Shown: piece by piece, positions 1 through 7,517 of the stretch | Layout: each line of letters begins with the position of its first letter | How positions within the stretch are numbered: the first letter of the stretch is position 1 | From: Salinibacterium sp. | GTDB lineage: Bacteria > Actinomycetota > Actinomycetes > Actinomycetales > Microbacteriaceae | Length of the DNA stretch: 8,512 nt | Reading direction: 5' to 3' | NCBI GenBank assembly: GCA_004297555.1 | Contig: SCSV01000252.1 | Span: 1 to 8,512, forward strand | Translations under genes and position numbers: made by a program | Notes under the pieces: generated by a model | Seen by the model: the letters and a program-made list of their open reading frames with translations, nothing else | Databases searched by the model: none | Told to the model about the DNA's origin: nothing

Positions 1-286
1 CAAGCGCGCTCAGCGCCCGGTGACCTTCGGCTGGGGACCGCGCTTCCTTCATTCGACCGGCCAGTTCCACAAGGGCGGCCCCGAGGTCGGCGTGTTTCTG
101 CAGATCGTCACGAACGAAGACGTCGACCTCGCGATTCCGGATCGCCCATTCACCTTCGGCCAGCTCATTCGGGCCCAGGCCGCCGGTGACGCGAGCGTTC
201 TCGCCGAACACGGTCGCCCTGTGCTCAGCCTGAGCCTCGGCAACCCGGGCACGGATCTTCCTATCGTCGTCAGCGCACTCGGCTAA
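1..286 (+). CDS. pgi: Glucose-6-phosphate isomerase, C-terminal fragment (5' end outside window)
   Basis: Interconverts glucose-6-phosphate and fructose-6-phosphate in the cytoplasm. Only the last 94 codons are present. The frame is open from base 2 and ends at TAA 284-286; the GTG at base 20 is internal, not the start. The recognisable signature is GPRFLHSTGQFHKGGP, followed by GVFLQIVT and IPDRPFTFGQLIRAQA. This C-terminus is of the kind seen in actinobacterial Pgi and also in fused transaldolase-Pgi proteins, so the fragment cannot show whether the full protein is stand-alone or a fusion. It lies 33 bp ahead of zwf on the same strand, which fits the common order tal/pgi-zwf-opcA-pgl. The spacer has no visible terminator, so cotranscription with zwf is likely. 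Identity is confident; full length is unknown. Confidence 0.9.
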   Translation, partial: KRAQRPVTFGWGPRFLHSTGQFHKGGPEVGVFLQIVTNEDVDLAIPDRPFTFGQLIRAQAAGDASVLAEHGRPVLSLSLGNPGTDLPIVVSALG

Positions 287-319
287 CGCGAGAGCATTAG
301 CAAGAGCAAGAGGAGCGCA

Positions 320-1857
<1,538 letters not shown>

Positions 1858-1861
<4 letters not shown>

Positions 1862-2838
1862 TTGTCGATCTGCCCAACACCACCACGAGCAAGATCTCGA
1901 AGCAGCTCATCAAAATGCGCGACGAGGGCGGCGCGGTCGCGCTCGGCCGCGTGCTCACGCTCGTGATCGCGACCAAGCCGGGCGAGGAAGAGGAGGCCAT
2001 CGAGGCCGCCAACGATGCCTCGCGCGAGCACCCGATGCGCGTTCTCGTCGTCTCGAGCGGACCGGATGACCGGCGCACCGAGAAGGACGCCCGAGTGGAT
2101 GCCCAGATTCGGGTCGGCGGGGACGCCGGCGCGAGCGAAGTGATCGTGCTGCGTGCCGTCGGGGATGCTGCGCGCGACCAGGAGAGCCTCGTCACCGGCC
2201 TGCTGCTGCCCGACGCTCCCGTGGTGGCCTGGTGGCCAGGGGAAGCCCCGGACGTGGTCTCGCAATCTCCCATTGGTCGCATCTCCCAACGCCGCATCAC
2301 CGATGCAGCGACGAGCCCGGACCCTTTCCGCGCGCTCAACCACATCGCCGACACCTACCAGCCCGGCGACACCGATTTCGCCTGGACCCGACTCACCCTC
2401 TGGCGCGCCCAGCTCGCCGCTGTGCTCGATCAGCCGCCCTACGAGCGCGTGACTGGTATCGAGGTGCACGGTTCGGCCGACTCCCCATCGACGGTGCTGC
2501 TGGCCGCCTGGCTGCAGTTGCAGCTCAAGGTCGATGTGACTCTCGAGATGTCCACCGAGGGCAACCACGGCATCCAGGGCGTGCGTTTGCACCGCAAGAC
2601 GGGCACGATCGAGCTCGAGCGCAACAACCTGAGCATCGCCACCCTCGTGCAGCCGAACCAACCGACGCACCACATCTCGCTCCCCCGCCGCAGTCTGCGC
2701 GACTGCCTGGCCGAGGAGCTGCGCCGATTGGACCCGGATGACCTCTTCGGCGATGTAATCGCCAAGGGCCTGAAACAACTCGGAACCGATGCCGTCGGCA
2801 AGGGTGGCGCAAAGGCAAAGGTCGCGGCCGCGAAATGA
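1858..2838 (+). CDS. opcA: Glucose-6-phosphate dehydrogenase assembly protein OpcA
   Basis: OpcA is an accessory protein that promotes assembly and activity of glucose-6-phosphate dehydrogenase; it is known from cyanobacteria and actinobacteria. It has 326 residues, normal for the actinobacterial form. Recognised by the opening MIVDLPNTTT, the RVLTLVI strand (31-37), HPMRVLVV (58-65), the hallmark LPDAPVVAWWPGEAP at 117-131 and GDTDFAWTRLTLWR at 170-183. There is a single cysteine (Cys283 in RDCLAEELRRLD), so redox control through an intramolecular disulphide is not possible here. The tail is an Ala/Lys-rich, probably disordered segment (about 314-326). The ATG overlaps the zwf stop (ATGA), and GGAGG at 1848-1852 lies five bases upstream, inside zwf. 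Its own stop overlaps the pgl start in the same way. No enzymatic function is expected; the assignment rests on family motifs plus position between zwf and pgl. Confidence 0.95.
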
Positions 2839-3596
2839 GCAACCAGCGGCACGTCGTCGTCGAGCCCGACAAGCAGTCGCTCGCCGCGAGCGTTGCCGCC
2901 CTGTTCATCGCCAAGACGGTCACACTGATCGAGGAATTCGGTGAGGCGACCGTCGTGCTCACCGGTGGCACGATGGGTTCCGCCGTTCTCGCGGCGGTCA
3001 ACGCCTCAGTGGACCGCGACTCGCTCGACTGGGGCCGGGTCAACGTCTGGTGGGGCGACGAGCGCTGGCTGCCGGCCGGCGACACCGAGCGCAACGAGAC
3101 GCAGGCCCGCGCTGCGCTACTCGACCACGTGCCGCTCGATGCAGGCCGCGTGCACCCGTTCGCGGCATCCGATTCTGGATTGGATCTGGATGCTGCTGCC
3201 GCCGCCTATGCCGCCGAGCTCGCCGAGCATGCCACGGGTGGCGCGACGCTCCCCCGCTTCGACATCACGTTCCTCGGCGTCGGACCGGACGGCCACGTTG
3301 CCTCGCTCTTCCCCGAGCACAGCGATGTGCGGGAGAAGAACCTGAATGTGCTACCGATCCGGCACTCGCCGAAACCTCCGCCCGAGCGCTTGAGCTTGAC
3401 CCTGCCGGCGATCAATTCTTCGTCGCGCGTGTGGCTCGTGCTCGCCGGGCCGGACAAGGCCTCCGCGTTCGGCCTCACTCTCGCGGGCGTCACACCGGAC
3501 GAGATTCCGGCTGCCGGAGTCGAGGGCCGCTGGTCCACGATCTTCTTTGCCGACGCGGATGCTGCCGCGGAGGTACCGCCGAGCCTGATCCGCTAG
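2835..3596 (+). CDS. pgl: 6-phosphogluconolactonase (DevB/SOL type)
   Basis: Hydrolyses 6-phosphogluconolactone to 6-phosphogluconate, the step directly after zwf. It has 253 residues, usual for the DevB/SOL-type enzyme, which is related to glucosamine-6-phosphate isomerases. Motifs in order: LTGGTMG at 42-48 (phosphate-binding loop), WWGDERW at 72-78, the signature FLGVGPDGHVASLFP at 146-160, and PPPERLSLTLPAI at 181-193 followed by the VWLVLAGPDKA strand-loop. The ATG shares bases with the opcA stop (ATGA). No strong Shine-Dalgarno sits at the right distance (AAAGG at 2817-2821 is 13 bases away), so initiation probably depends on translational coupling with opcA. A short stretch around residues 111-121 uses A/T-ending codons unlike the rest of the gene. 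It is the last gene of the plus-strand operon; its stop lies in a small hairpin, and the next gene is convergent. Confidence 0.95.
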   Translation: MSNQRHVVVEPDKQSLAASVAALFIAKTVTLIEEFGEATVVLTGGTMGSAVLAAVNASVDRDSLDWGRVNVWWGDERWLPAGDTERNETQARAALLDHVPLDAGRVHPFAASDSGLDLDAAAAAYAAELAEHATGGATLPRFDITFLGVGPDGHVASLFPEHSDVREKNLNVLPIRHSPKPPPERLSLTLPAINSSSRVWLVLAGPDKASAFGLTLAGVTPDEIPAAGVEGRWSTIFFADADAAAEVPPSLIR

Positions 3597-3602
3597 CGCG
3601 GA
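3589..3602. terminator. Small inverted repeat between convergent pgl and rbpA, possible weak terminator
   Basis: TCCGC at 3589-3593 and GCGGA at 3598-3602 form a perfect 5-bp stem with loop TAGC, covering the pgl stop codon. It sits at the edge of the 42-bp spacer between two convergent genes, where a bidirectional terminator would be expected. No run of T follows on either strand, so it is not a classical intrinsic terminator. The rest of the spacer (3603-3638) has only a weak GAGC/GCTC pairing (3621-3624 with 3631-3634). Confidence 0.25.
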
Positions 3603-3638
3603 CTTGCGCCGTGCCCCTGCGAGCTGAAACCGCTCTTG

Positions 3639-3995
3639 CTACGCCGTGCCGCGGCGCGTGCGCAGCTGCAGGAGCGCCTCGTCGAGGAGCATCGCCGCTT
3701 CCTCTTCGGTGCGGCGTTCCTTCACGTAGGCGAGGTGCGTCTTGTACGGCTCGAGCTTGCTCACCGATGGCGGGTTGTCCTTGTCGCGACCAGCCGGTAG
3801 GCCGCTCGAGGGCGAGTCGATGATGTCGGGAATCTCTTCTTCAGGAAGATTTGCTGCGAAGTTGCGCACCGTCTCGTTGCCGAGCTCGTCCCAGTAAGAG
3901 ATCTGGATGCGGTCGGCGTGAAAGCCGCGGTCCTGCTCACCCATCGGGCCAGCGCCAACGCGCGAACCCCGGATTGCGCTACCACCAGATGCCAT
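3639..3995 (-). CDS. rbpA: RNA polymerase-binding protein RbpA
   Basis: Actinobacteria-specific RNA polymerase-binding protein that contacts the principal sigma factor and stabilises the open promoter complex. It has 118 residues (about 110-125 is usual). Layout by comparison with mycobacterial RbpA: a flexible N-terminal tail with the RGSRVGAGP element (10-18, like RGSRLGA), a small beta-barrel core (about 27-70), a basic linker (about 71-85) and a C-terminal sigma-interacting helix pair starting at THLAYVKERRTEEE (86-99) and ending in LRTRR. The protein contains no cysteine, so the zinc-associated cysteines reported for the Streptomyces protein are absent. The chosen ATG is at 3993-3995, with AAGGGG (CCCCTT at 4000-4005) four bases upstream; the frame runs on upstream to 4331, but only as a shadow of secG. 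It follows secG by 53 bp on the same strand and may be cotranscribed. Confidence 0.92.
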   Translation of the reverse strand: MASGGSAIRGSRVGAGPMGEQDRGFHADRIQISYWDELGNETVRNFAANLPEEEIPDIIDSPSSGLPAGRDKDNPPSVSKLEPYKTHLAYVKERRTEEEAAMLLDEALLQLRTRRGTA

Positions 3996-4048
3996 GATGC
4001 CCCTTGTTGACTGTGCTGATTGTTGGCTGAGTTGTGCGAGGGAGGAAA

Positions 4049-4297
4049 TCAGGCGCCGGCGAACCTGGTGATGAGACCCAGGACGACGATGCAGGAGATC
4101 CAGGCCAGCGCGAGGATGACTGTGATGCGGTTGAGGTTGCGCTCGGCAACACCCGAGGCTCCCAGATTGGACGTGACGCCGCCGCCGAACATGTCGGACA
4201 GACCACCGCCGCGACCGCGGTGCAACAGGATCAGCAGCGTCAGAAGAAGGCTTGTGATACCGAGGATGACCTGCAGTACTACCTGGAGAATTTCCAC
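4049..4297 (-). CDS. secG: Preprotein translocase subunit SecG
   Basis: Small accessory membrane subunit of the SecYEG protein-export channel. From the chosen start it has 82 residues with two hydrophobic segments (about 4-25 and 57-78) separated by a Gly-rich cytosolic loop. That loop carries the family block GRGGGLSDMFGGG (28-40), followed by NLGASGVAERNLNRIT (44-59). Two starts are possible: GTG at 4295-4297 or TTG at 4301-4303. GTG is preferred because GAAGGG (4304-4309) is then six bases upstream, whereas it directly abuts the TTG; starting at GTG also gives the MEILQVVLQ opening common in related SecG proteins. The link of secG to gap-pgk-tpiA is a widespread actinobacterial gene order. 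A -10-like TATACT lies 36 bp upstream. Confidence 0.93.
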   Translation of the reverse strand: MEILQVVLQVILGITSLLLTLLILLHRGRGGGLSDMFGGGVTSNLGASGVAERNLNRITVILALAWISCIVVLGLITRFAGA

Positions 4298-4303
4298 GAA
4301 CAA

Positions 4304-4309
4304 CCCTTC
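4304..4309 (-). promoter_or_regulatory. Shine-Dalgarno deciding the secG start
   Basis: The minus strand reads GAAGGG here (CCCTTC on plus). It is six bases from the GTG at 4297 and zero bases from the alternative TTG at 4303. This spacing favours the GTG start. Confidence 0.6.
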
Positions 4310-4333
4310 GATGCGGCCCGAACGGCCTCACAT

Positions 4334-4339
4334 AGTATA
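4334..4339 (-). promoter_or_regulatory. Possible -10 element for secG/rbpA
   Basis: The minus strand reads TATACT, a 5/6 match to the sigma-70-type -10 consensus, in a 94-bp gap between tpiA and secG. The surrounding TTATACTATG is strikingly AT-rich for this genome. Transcription would start near 4327, giving a leader of about 30 bases before the secG GTG. No convincing -35 hexamer is found 16-18 bases upstream (the region reads CGTGCC). Actinobacterial promoters often have poor -35 boxes, so this remains a candidate only. If real, it would let secG and rbpA be expressed apart from the glycolytic genes. Confidence 0.35.
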
Positions 4340-4391
4340 ACGGCGCCTAGTGCGCGGGCACGGCGAGCTGTGACACTGCCCCGCCAGGCGA

Positions 4392-5189
4392 TCAGGTTCC
4401 GACGTGCTTCTGGAAGCGCGCGATGCTCGCGAACTCGTCCACGTCGAGGCTCGCGCCGCCGACGAGAGCTCCGTCGACGTTCGGCTCGCGCATGAGTGCC
4501 GCGATGTTGCCTGACTTGACCGATCCGCCGTAGAGGATGCGCGTGGCATCCGCGAGCTCGGCGCCGAAGATGTCGGCGAGCGTTTCGCGCAGCTTGGCGG
4601 CGACCTGCTCCGCCTGCTCCGGCGTGGCTGCGAGGCCCGAGCCGATCGCCCAGACCGGCTCGTAGGCGATAACGATGTTGGGCTTGCCAGCGAGGCCTTC
4701 GAGTGCGGCGCGTAGTTGCGCGACGGGCACGGCGCTCGGGCCGTGCTTCTCGAGGTCATCGGCGGTCTCGCCCACGCAGAGGATCGGCACGAGGCCGTGC
4801 TTGATCGCTGCGGCAACCTTGCGGCCGAGCTGCTCGTCGGTCTCGCCGTGCATGGTGCGGCGCTCGGAGTGTCCGACGATCACGTAGGTGCAGTCGAGCG
4901 CGCTGAGGAAGGCGCCCGAAATTTCACCGGTGTAGGCGCCAGAGTCGTGCTCCGAGACATCCTGACCGCCGTAGGCGATCGGCAGGCTGTCCGCCGCGAC
5001 GAGCGTCTGCACGGAGCGTAGGTCGGTGAAGGGCGGGAATACCGCAACCTCCGAGCCTGCCACGCCGAAGTCGTGCTTGGCATCGCTGAGCGTCCACGCG
5101 AGCTTCTGCACGAACGCGATCGACTGAAGATGGTCGAGGTTCATCTTCCAGTTGCCCGCAATAAGCGGAACGCGGTTTACTGCACCCAT
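4392..5189 (-). CDS. tpiA: Triosephosphate isomerase
   Basis: Interconverts dihydroxyacetone phosphate and glyceraldehyde-3-phosphate in glycolysis and gluconeogenesis; a cytoplasmic (beta/alpha)8 barrel. It has 265 residues, normal for actinobacteria. All catalytic elements are visible: Asn13 and Lys15 in AGNWKMN, the electrophile His107 in YVIVGHSERR, the catalytic base Glu177 in AYEPVWAIGSG (175-185, which leads into the mobile loop 6), and the phosphate-binding LYGGSV (219-224) and LVGGASL (242-248). The ATG at 5187-5189 lies inside the 3' end of pgk (13-bp overlap), with GGAGG (CCTCC at 5197-5201) seven bases upstream, also inside pgk. Tight coupling to pgk is therefore expected. It is followed by a 94-bp gap before secG. 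Confidence 0.97.
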   Translation of the reverse strand: MGAVNRVPLIAGNWKMNLDHLQSIAFVQKLAWTLSDAKHDFGVAGSEVAVFPPFTDLRSVQTLVAADSLPIAYGGQDVSEHDSGAYTGEISGAFLSALDCTYVIVGHSERRTMHGETDEQLGRKVAAAIKHGLVPILCVGETADDLEKHGPSAVPVAQLRAALEGLAGKPNIVIAYEPVWAIGSGLAATPEQAEQVAAKLRETLADIFGAELADATRILYGGSVKSGNIAALMREPNVDGALVGGASLDVDEFASIARFQKHVGT

Positions 5190-6394
5190 CCGAGTACCTC
5201 CAGTCCGGGCAGTCGCTTGCCTTCGAGAAACTCGAGACTCGCGCCGCCTCCCGTCGAAATGTGACCGAATTGGTCGTCACTAAATCCAAAGGCGCGCACG
5301 GCGGCCGCGGAATCGCCACCGCCGACTACGCCGAACCCGTCGATTTGGGTGAGGGCGGTTGCCACGGCTTTCGTGCCGGCGGCGAAGGGCTCCAACTCGA
5401 ACACGCCCATCGGGCCGTTCCAGAAGACCGTCCTCGACGCCCGGATGATTTCAGCGAATCGCGCGGCCGTCTCCGGGCCGATGTCGAGTCCGAGACCGGA
5501 TGCCCCGAAGGAGGTGTTCTCGATCGAGTCGACCGCGGCCACCTCGTGCTCGGCATCCGCACCGAACTTGGAGGCAACGACGACGTCGGTAGGCAGCACG
5601 ATCTCGACGCCGAGCTTGGTGGCCTGGTCGAGGTAGCCCTTGACGGTCTCGACCTGGTCTTGCTCGAGCAGGCTCGCTCCGACCTTGTGGCCCTGTGCGA
5701 CCAGGAAGGTGAACAACATGCCGCCGCCGATGAGCAGGGTGTTGACCTTGGGCAGCAGAGCACCGATGACCGCGAGCTTGTCGCTCACCTTCGAGCCGCC
5801 GAGCACGACCGCGTACGGCTGCTCGGGGTTCACGGTGAGGCGCTCGAGCACCGAGAGCTCCTCTTGGATCAGCAGCCCGGCAGCGCTGGGCAGCAGCTCG
5901 GCGAGCTCGAAAACGCTCGCTTGCTTGCGGTGCACGACGCCGAAGCCGTCGGAGACGAAAGCGTCGCCCAGTGCGGCGAGCTGCGCCGCGAAGGCCTCGC
6001 GCTCACCGGCATCCTTCGCCGTCTCCCCCGGGTTGAACCGCAGGTTCTCGAGCAACACCACTTCGCCGTCGCCGAGGGCGTCAACAGCAGCCACCGCGTC
6101 GGCCCCGACGGTGTCACGGGCGAACGCGACGGGCGCTGCCAGCAACTCGTTGAGCCGCGCGGCAACCGGCGCCAGGCTGTACTTCGCTTCGGGCGCACCC
6201 TCGGGTCGACCGAGGTGCGAGACGATGACAACGCGCGCACCGGAATCAAGCAGTGTGTTGAGCGTCGGCAGCGAGGCGCGAATGCGACCGTCGTCGGTGA
6301 TCTCGCCGTCCTTCAGGGGAACGTTGAGATCACATCGAACGATGACCCGCTTGCCCTTCAGCGCGCCAAGCGACTCGAGGGTACGAAGTGACAT
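5177..6394 (-). CDS. pgk: Phosphoglycerate kinase
   Basis: Transfers the acyl phosphate of 1,3-bisphosphoglycerate to ADP, the first ATP-yielding step of glycolysis. It has 405 residues, a full-length monomeric PGK with two Rossmann-like lobes. N-terminal 3-phosphoglycerate-binding lobe: VRCDLNVP at 19-26, SHLGRP at 59-64 and ENLRF at 116-120. C-terminal nucleotide lobe: LGGSKVSDK at 198-206, FWNGPMGVFE at 324-333, GGGDSAAAV at 358-366 and STGGGASLEFLEG at 380-392. The segment at 145-160 reads AFVSDGFGVVHRKQAS where many bacteria have a form like AFVNDAFGTAHRAHAS; I believe this is a lineage variant. The ATG is 12 bp after the gap stop with no clear Shine-Dalgarno, so translation probably follows that of gap. 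Its 3' end overlaps tpiA. Confidence 0.97.
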   Translation of the reverse strand: MSLRTLESLGALKGKRVIVRCDLNVPLKDGEITDDGRIRASLPTLNTLLDSGARVVIVSHLGRPEGAPEAKYSLAPVAARLNELLAAPVAFARDTVGADAVAAVDALGDGEVVLLENLRFNPGETAKDAGEREAFAAQLAALGDAFVSDGFGVVHRKQASVFELAELLPSAAGLLIQEELSVLERLTVNPEQPYAVVLGGSKVSDKLAVIGALLPKVNTLLIGGGMLFTFLVAQGHKVGASLLEQDQVETVKGYLDQATKLGVEIVLPTDVVVASKFGADAEHEVAAVDSIENTSFGASGLGLDIGPETAARFAEIIRASRTVFWNGPMGVFELEPFAAGTKAVATALTQIDGFGVVGGGDSAAAVRAFGFSDDQFGHISTGGGASLEFLEGKRLPGLEVLGWVQ

Positions 6395-6406
6395 CGAGTT
6401 GCGAGC

Positions 6407-7414
6407 TTAGAGGCGGGCTGCGACGTACTCGGTGATGTCAACGAGGCGGTTGGAGTAACCCCACTCGTTGTCGTACCACGAGCACACCTTGACCTGGTCG
6501 CCGATGACCTTGGTGAGGCCGGCGTCGAAGATCGAGGAGTGCGGGTCGCCGACGATGTCGCTCGACACGATCTCGTCTTCGGTGTACTTGAGGATGCCCT
6601 TGAGCGGCCCCTCAGCTGCTGCCTTGTACGCGGCGTTGATCTCTTCGACGGTCACCTTCGCCTTGGTGGTGAGGGTGAGGTCGGTGATCGAGCCGGTGAC
6701 AACGGGCACGCGAAGTGCATAGCCGTCGAGCTTGCCGACGAGCTCGGGGAGCACGAGGCCGAGGGCCTTCGCCGCACCGGTCGAGGTGGGGATGATGTTC
6801 TCGGCGGCGGCACGCGCGCGGCGCAGGTCGCTGTGCGGGCCATCCTGCAGGTTCTGGTCAGCAGTGTAAGCGTGCACCGTGGTCATGAGACCGCGCTCGA
6901 TGCCGAAGTTGTCCATGAACACCTTGGCGAGCGGCGCGAGGCAGTTCGTGGTGCAGGAGGCGTTCGAGATGATCGTGTGCTTCTTCGGGTCGTAGGTGCC
7001 CTCGTTCACACCGAGGACGAGAGTCGCGACATCCGCTCCGCTTGCCGGCGCCGAGATGATGACCTTCTTCGCGCCAGCCTGAACGTGCTTGTTGGCGTCT
7101 TCGGACTTGGTGAAACGGCCGGTGGACTCAATGACGATATCAACGCCGAGGTCGCCCCAGGGCAGGTTGGCCGGGTCGCGCTCTTCGAGCACCTGCAGAG
7201 GCTTGCCGTTGATGATGATGCGGTCGCCGTCAAGCTCGACCGTGGCGTCAAGGCGACCGGTGATCGTGTCGTACTTGAGCAGGTGCGCGAGCGACTTGTT
7301 GTCGGTGAGGTCGTTGACCGCAACGATGTCGAGGTCGCTGCCCTTCGCCAAAGCGGCGCGGAAGTAGTTGCGGCCGATGCGGCCGAAACCGTTAATACCG
7401 ATCTTGACGGTCAA
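6407..7414 (-). CDS. gap: Glyceraldehyde-3-phosphate dehydrogenase, type I (NAD-type)
   Basis: Oxidises and phosphorylates glyceraldehyde-3-phosphate to 1,3-bisphosphoglycerate. It has 335 residues, usual for GapA. Seen: the NAD-binding GINGFGRIGRN at 6-16; Asp35 in AVNDLTD, which favours NAD over NADP; the active-site SNASCTTNCLAP at 150-161 with catalytic Cys154; the partner His181 in TTVHAYT; RRARAAAENIIPTSTGAA at 198-215; and the C-terminal WYDNEWGYSNR at 313-323. The Pro in DGPHSDLRR also fits the glycolytic NAD type. The only start that keeps the conserved N-terminus is TTG at 7412-7414, with GGAG five bases upstream (7420-7423); no ATG or GTG is available nearby. A TTG start is unusual for such a highly expressed gene. 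A 103-bp leader with hairpins separates it from sodA; pgk follows after 12 bp. Confidence 0.97.
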   Translation of the reverse strand: MTVKIGINGFGRIGRNYFRAALAKGSDLDIVAVNDLTDNKSLAHLLKYDTITGRLDATVELDGDRIIINGKPLQVLEERDPANLPWGDLGVDIVIESTGRFTKSEDANKHVQAGAKKVIISAPASGADVATLVLGVNEGTYDPKKHTIISNASCTTNCLAPLAKVFMDNFGIERGLMTTVHAYTADQNLQDGPHSDLRRARAAAENIIPTSTGAAKALGLVLPELVGKLDGYALRVPVVTGSITDLTLTTKAKVTVEEINAAYKAAAEGPLKGILKYTEDEIVSSDIVGDPHSSIFDAGLTKVIGDQVKVCSWYDNEWGYSNRLVDITEYVAARL

Positions 7415-7419
7415 TGTTG

Positions 7420-7423
7420 CTCC
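7420..7423 (-). promoter_or_regulatory. Shine-Dalgarno of gap, supporting a TTG start
   Basis: The minus strand reads TGGAG just upstream of the gap start, with GGAG at 7423-7420 and a five-base spacer to TTG at 7414. This supports TTG as the true initiation codon. Confidence 0.6.
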
Positions 7424-7433
7424 AGTTGCTTAG

Positions 7434-7447
7434 GCGTCATCGGACGC
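7434..7447. repeat. Inverted repeat in the gap leader
   Basis: GCGTC at 7434-7438 and GACGC at 7443-7447 form a perfect 5-bp stem with a four-base ATCG loop. The near end is about 19 bases upstream of the gap TTG start and 10 bases from its Shine-Dalgarno. It could be an RNA hairpin in the leader, a short operator, or chance in GC-rich DNA. Confidence 0.3.
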
Positions 7448-7482
7448 GCTTCGGGACAGGTCTTACGTGATGCTGAAGTGGT

Positions 7483-7498
7483 GGCGCAACACCGCGCC
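7483..7498. repeat. GGCGC/GCGCC inverted repeat between sodA and gap
   Basis: GGCGC (7483-7487) and GCGCC (7494-7498) form a 5-bp GC-only stem with a six-base loop, in the 103-bp gap between sodA and gap. On the minus strand it comes just after a T5 run, so it is not positioned as a terminator for sodA. Read on the plus strand it is followed by A-rich sequence, which also does not make a terminator. It may act as an mRNA processing or stabilising hairpin between sodA and gap. Confidence 0.3.
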
Positions 7499-7499
7499 G

Positions 7500-7516
7500 A
7501 AAAAGGCAGATTCGCC
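7500..7516 (-). terminator. Weak terminator-like element after sodA
   Basis: On the minus strand, right after the sodA stop, GGCG-AATC-TGCC (7516-7505, one G-T pair) is followed by TTTTT (7504-7500). The stem is only 4 bp, so at best this is a leaky terminator that would reduce rather than block read-through from sodA into gap. Confidence 0.3.
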
Positions 7517-7517
7517 G

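Noticed and set aside
3996..4331. N-terminal extension of rbpA up to 4331
   Set aside because: The extension is out-of-frame secG sequence and does not resemble RbpA. The ATG at 3995 has a Shine-Dalgarno and gives the known N-terminus.
5261..6391. 376-codon open frame on the plus strand opposite pgk
   Set aside because: It lies wholly antisense to an unmistakable pgk. Its product is low-complexity and rich in Arg, Gly, Glu and Leu, as expected from the mirror frame of a GC-rich gene.
7455..7487. Promoter for gap (TTGCGC and TAAGAC with an 18-base spacer, minus strand)
   Set aside because: The -10 lacks the key final T and the -35 matches only three positions; too weak to annotate.
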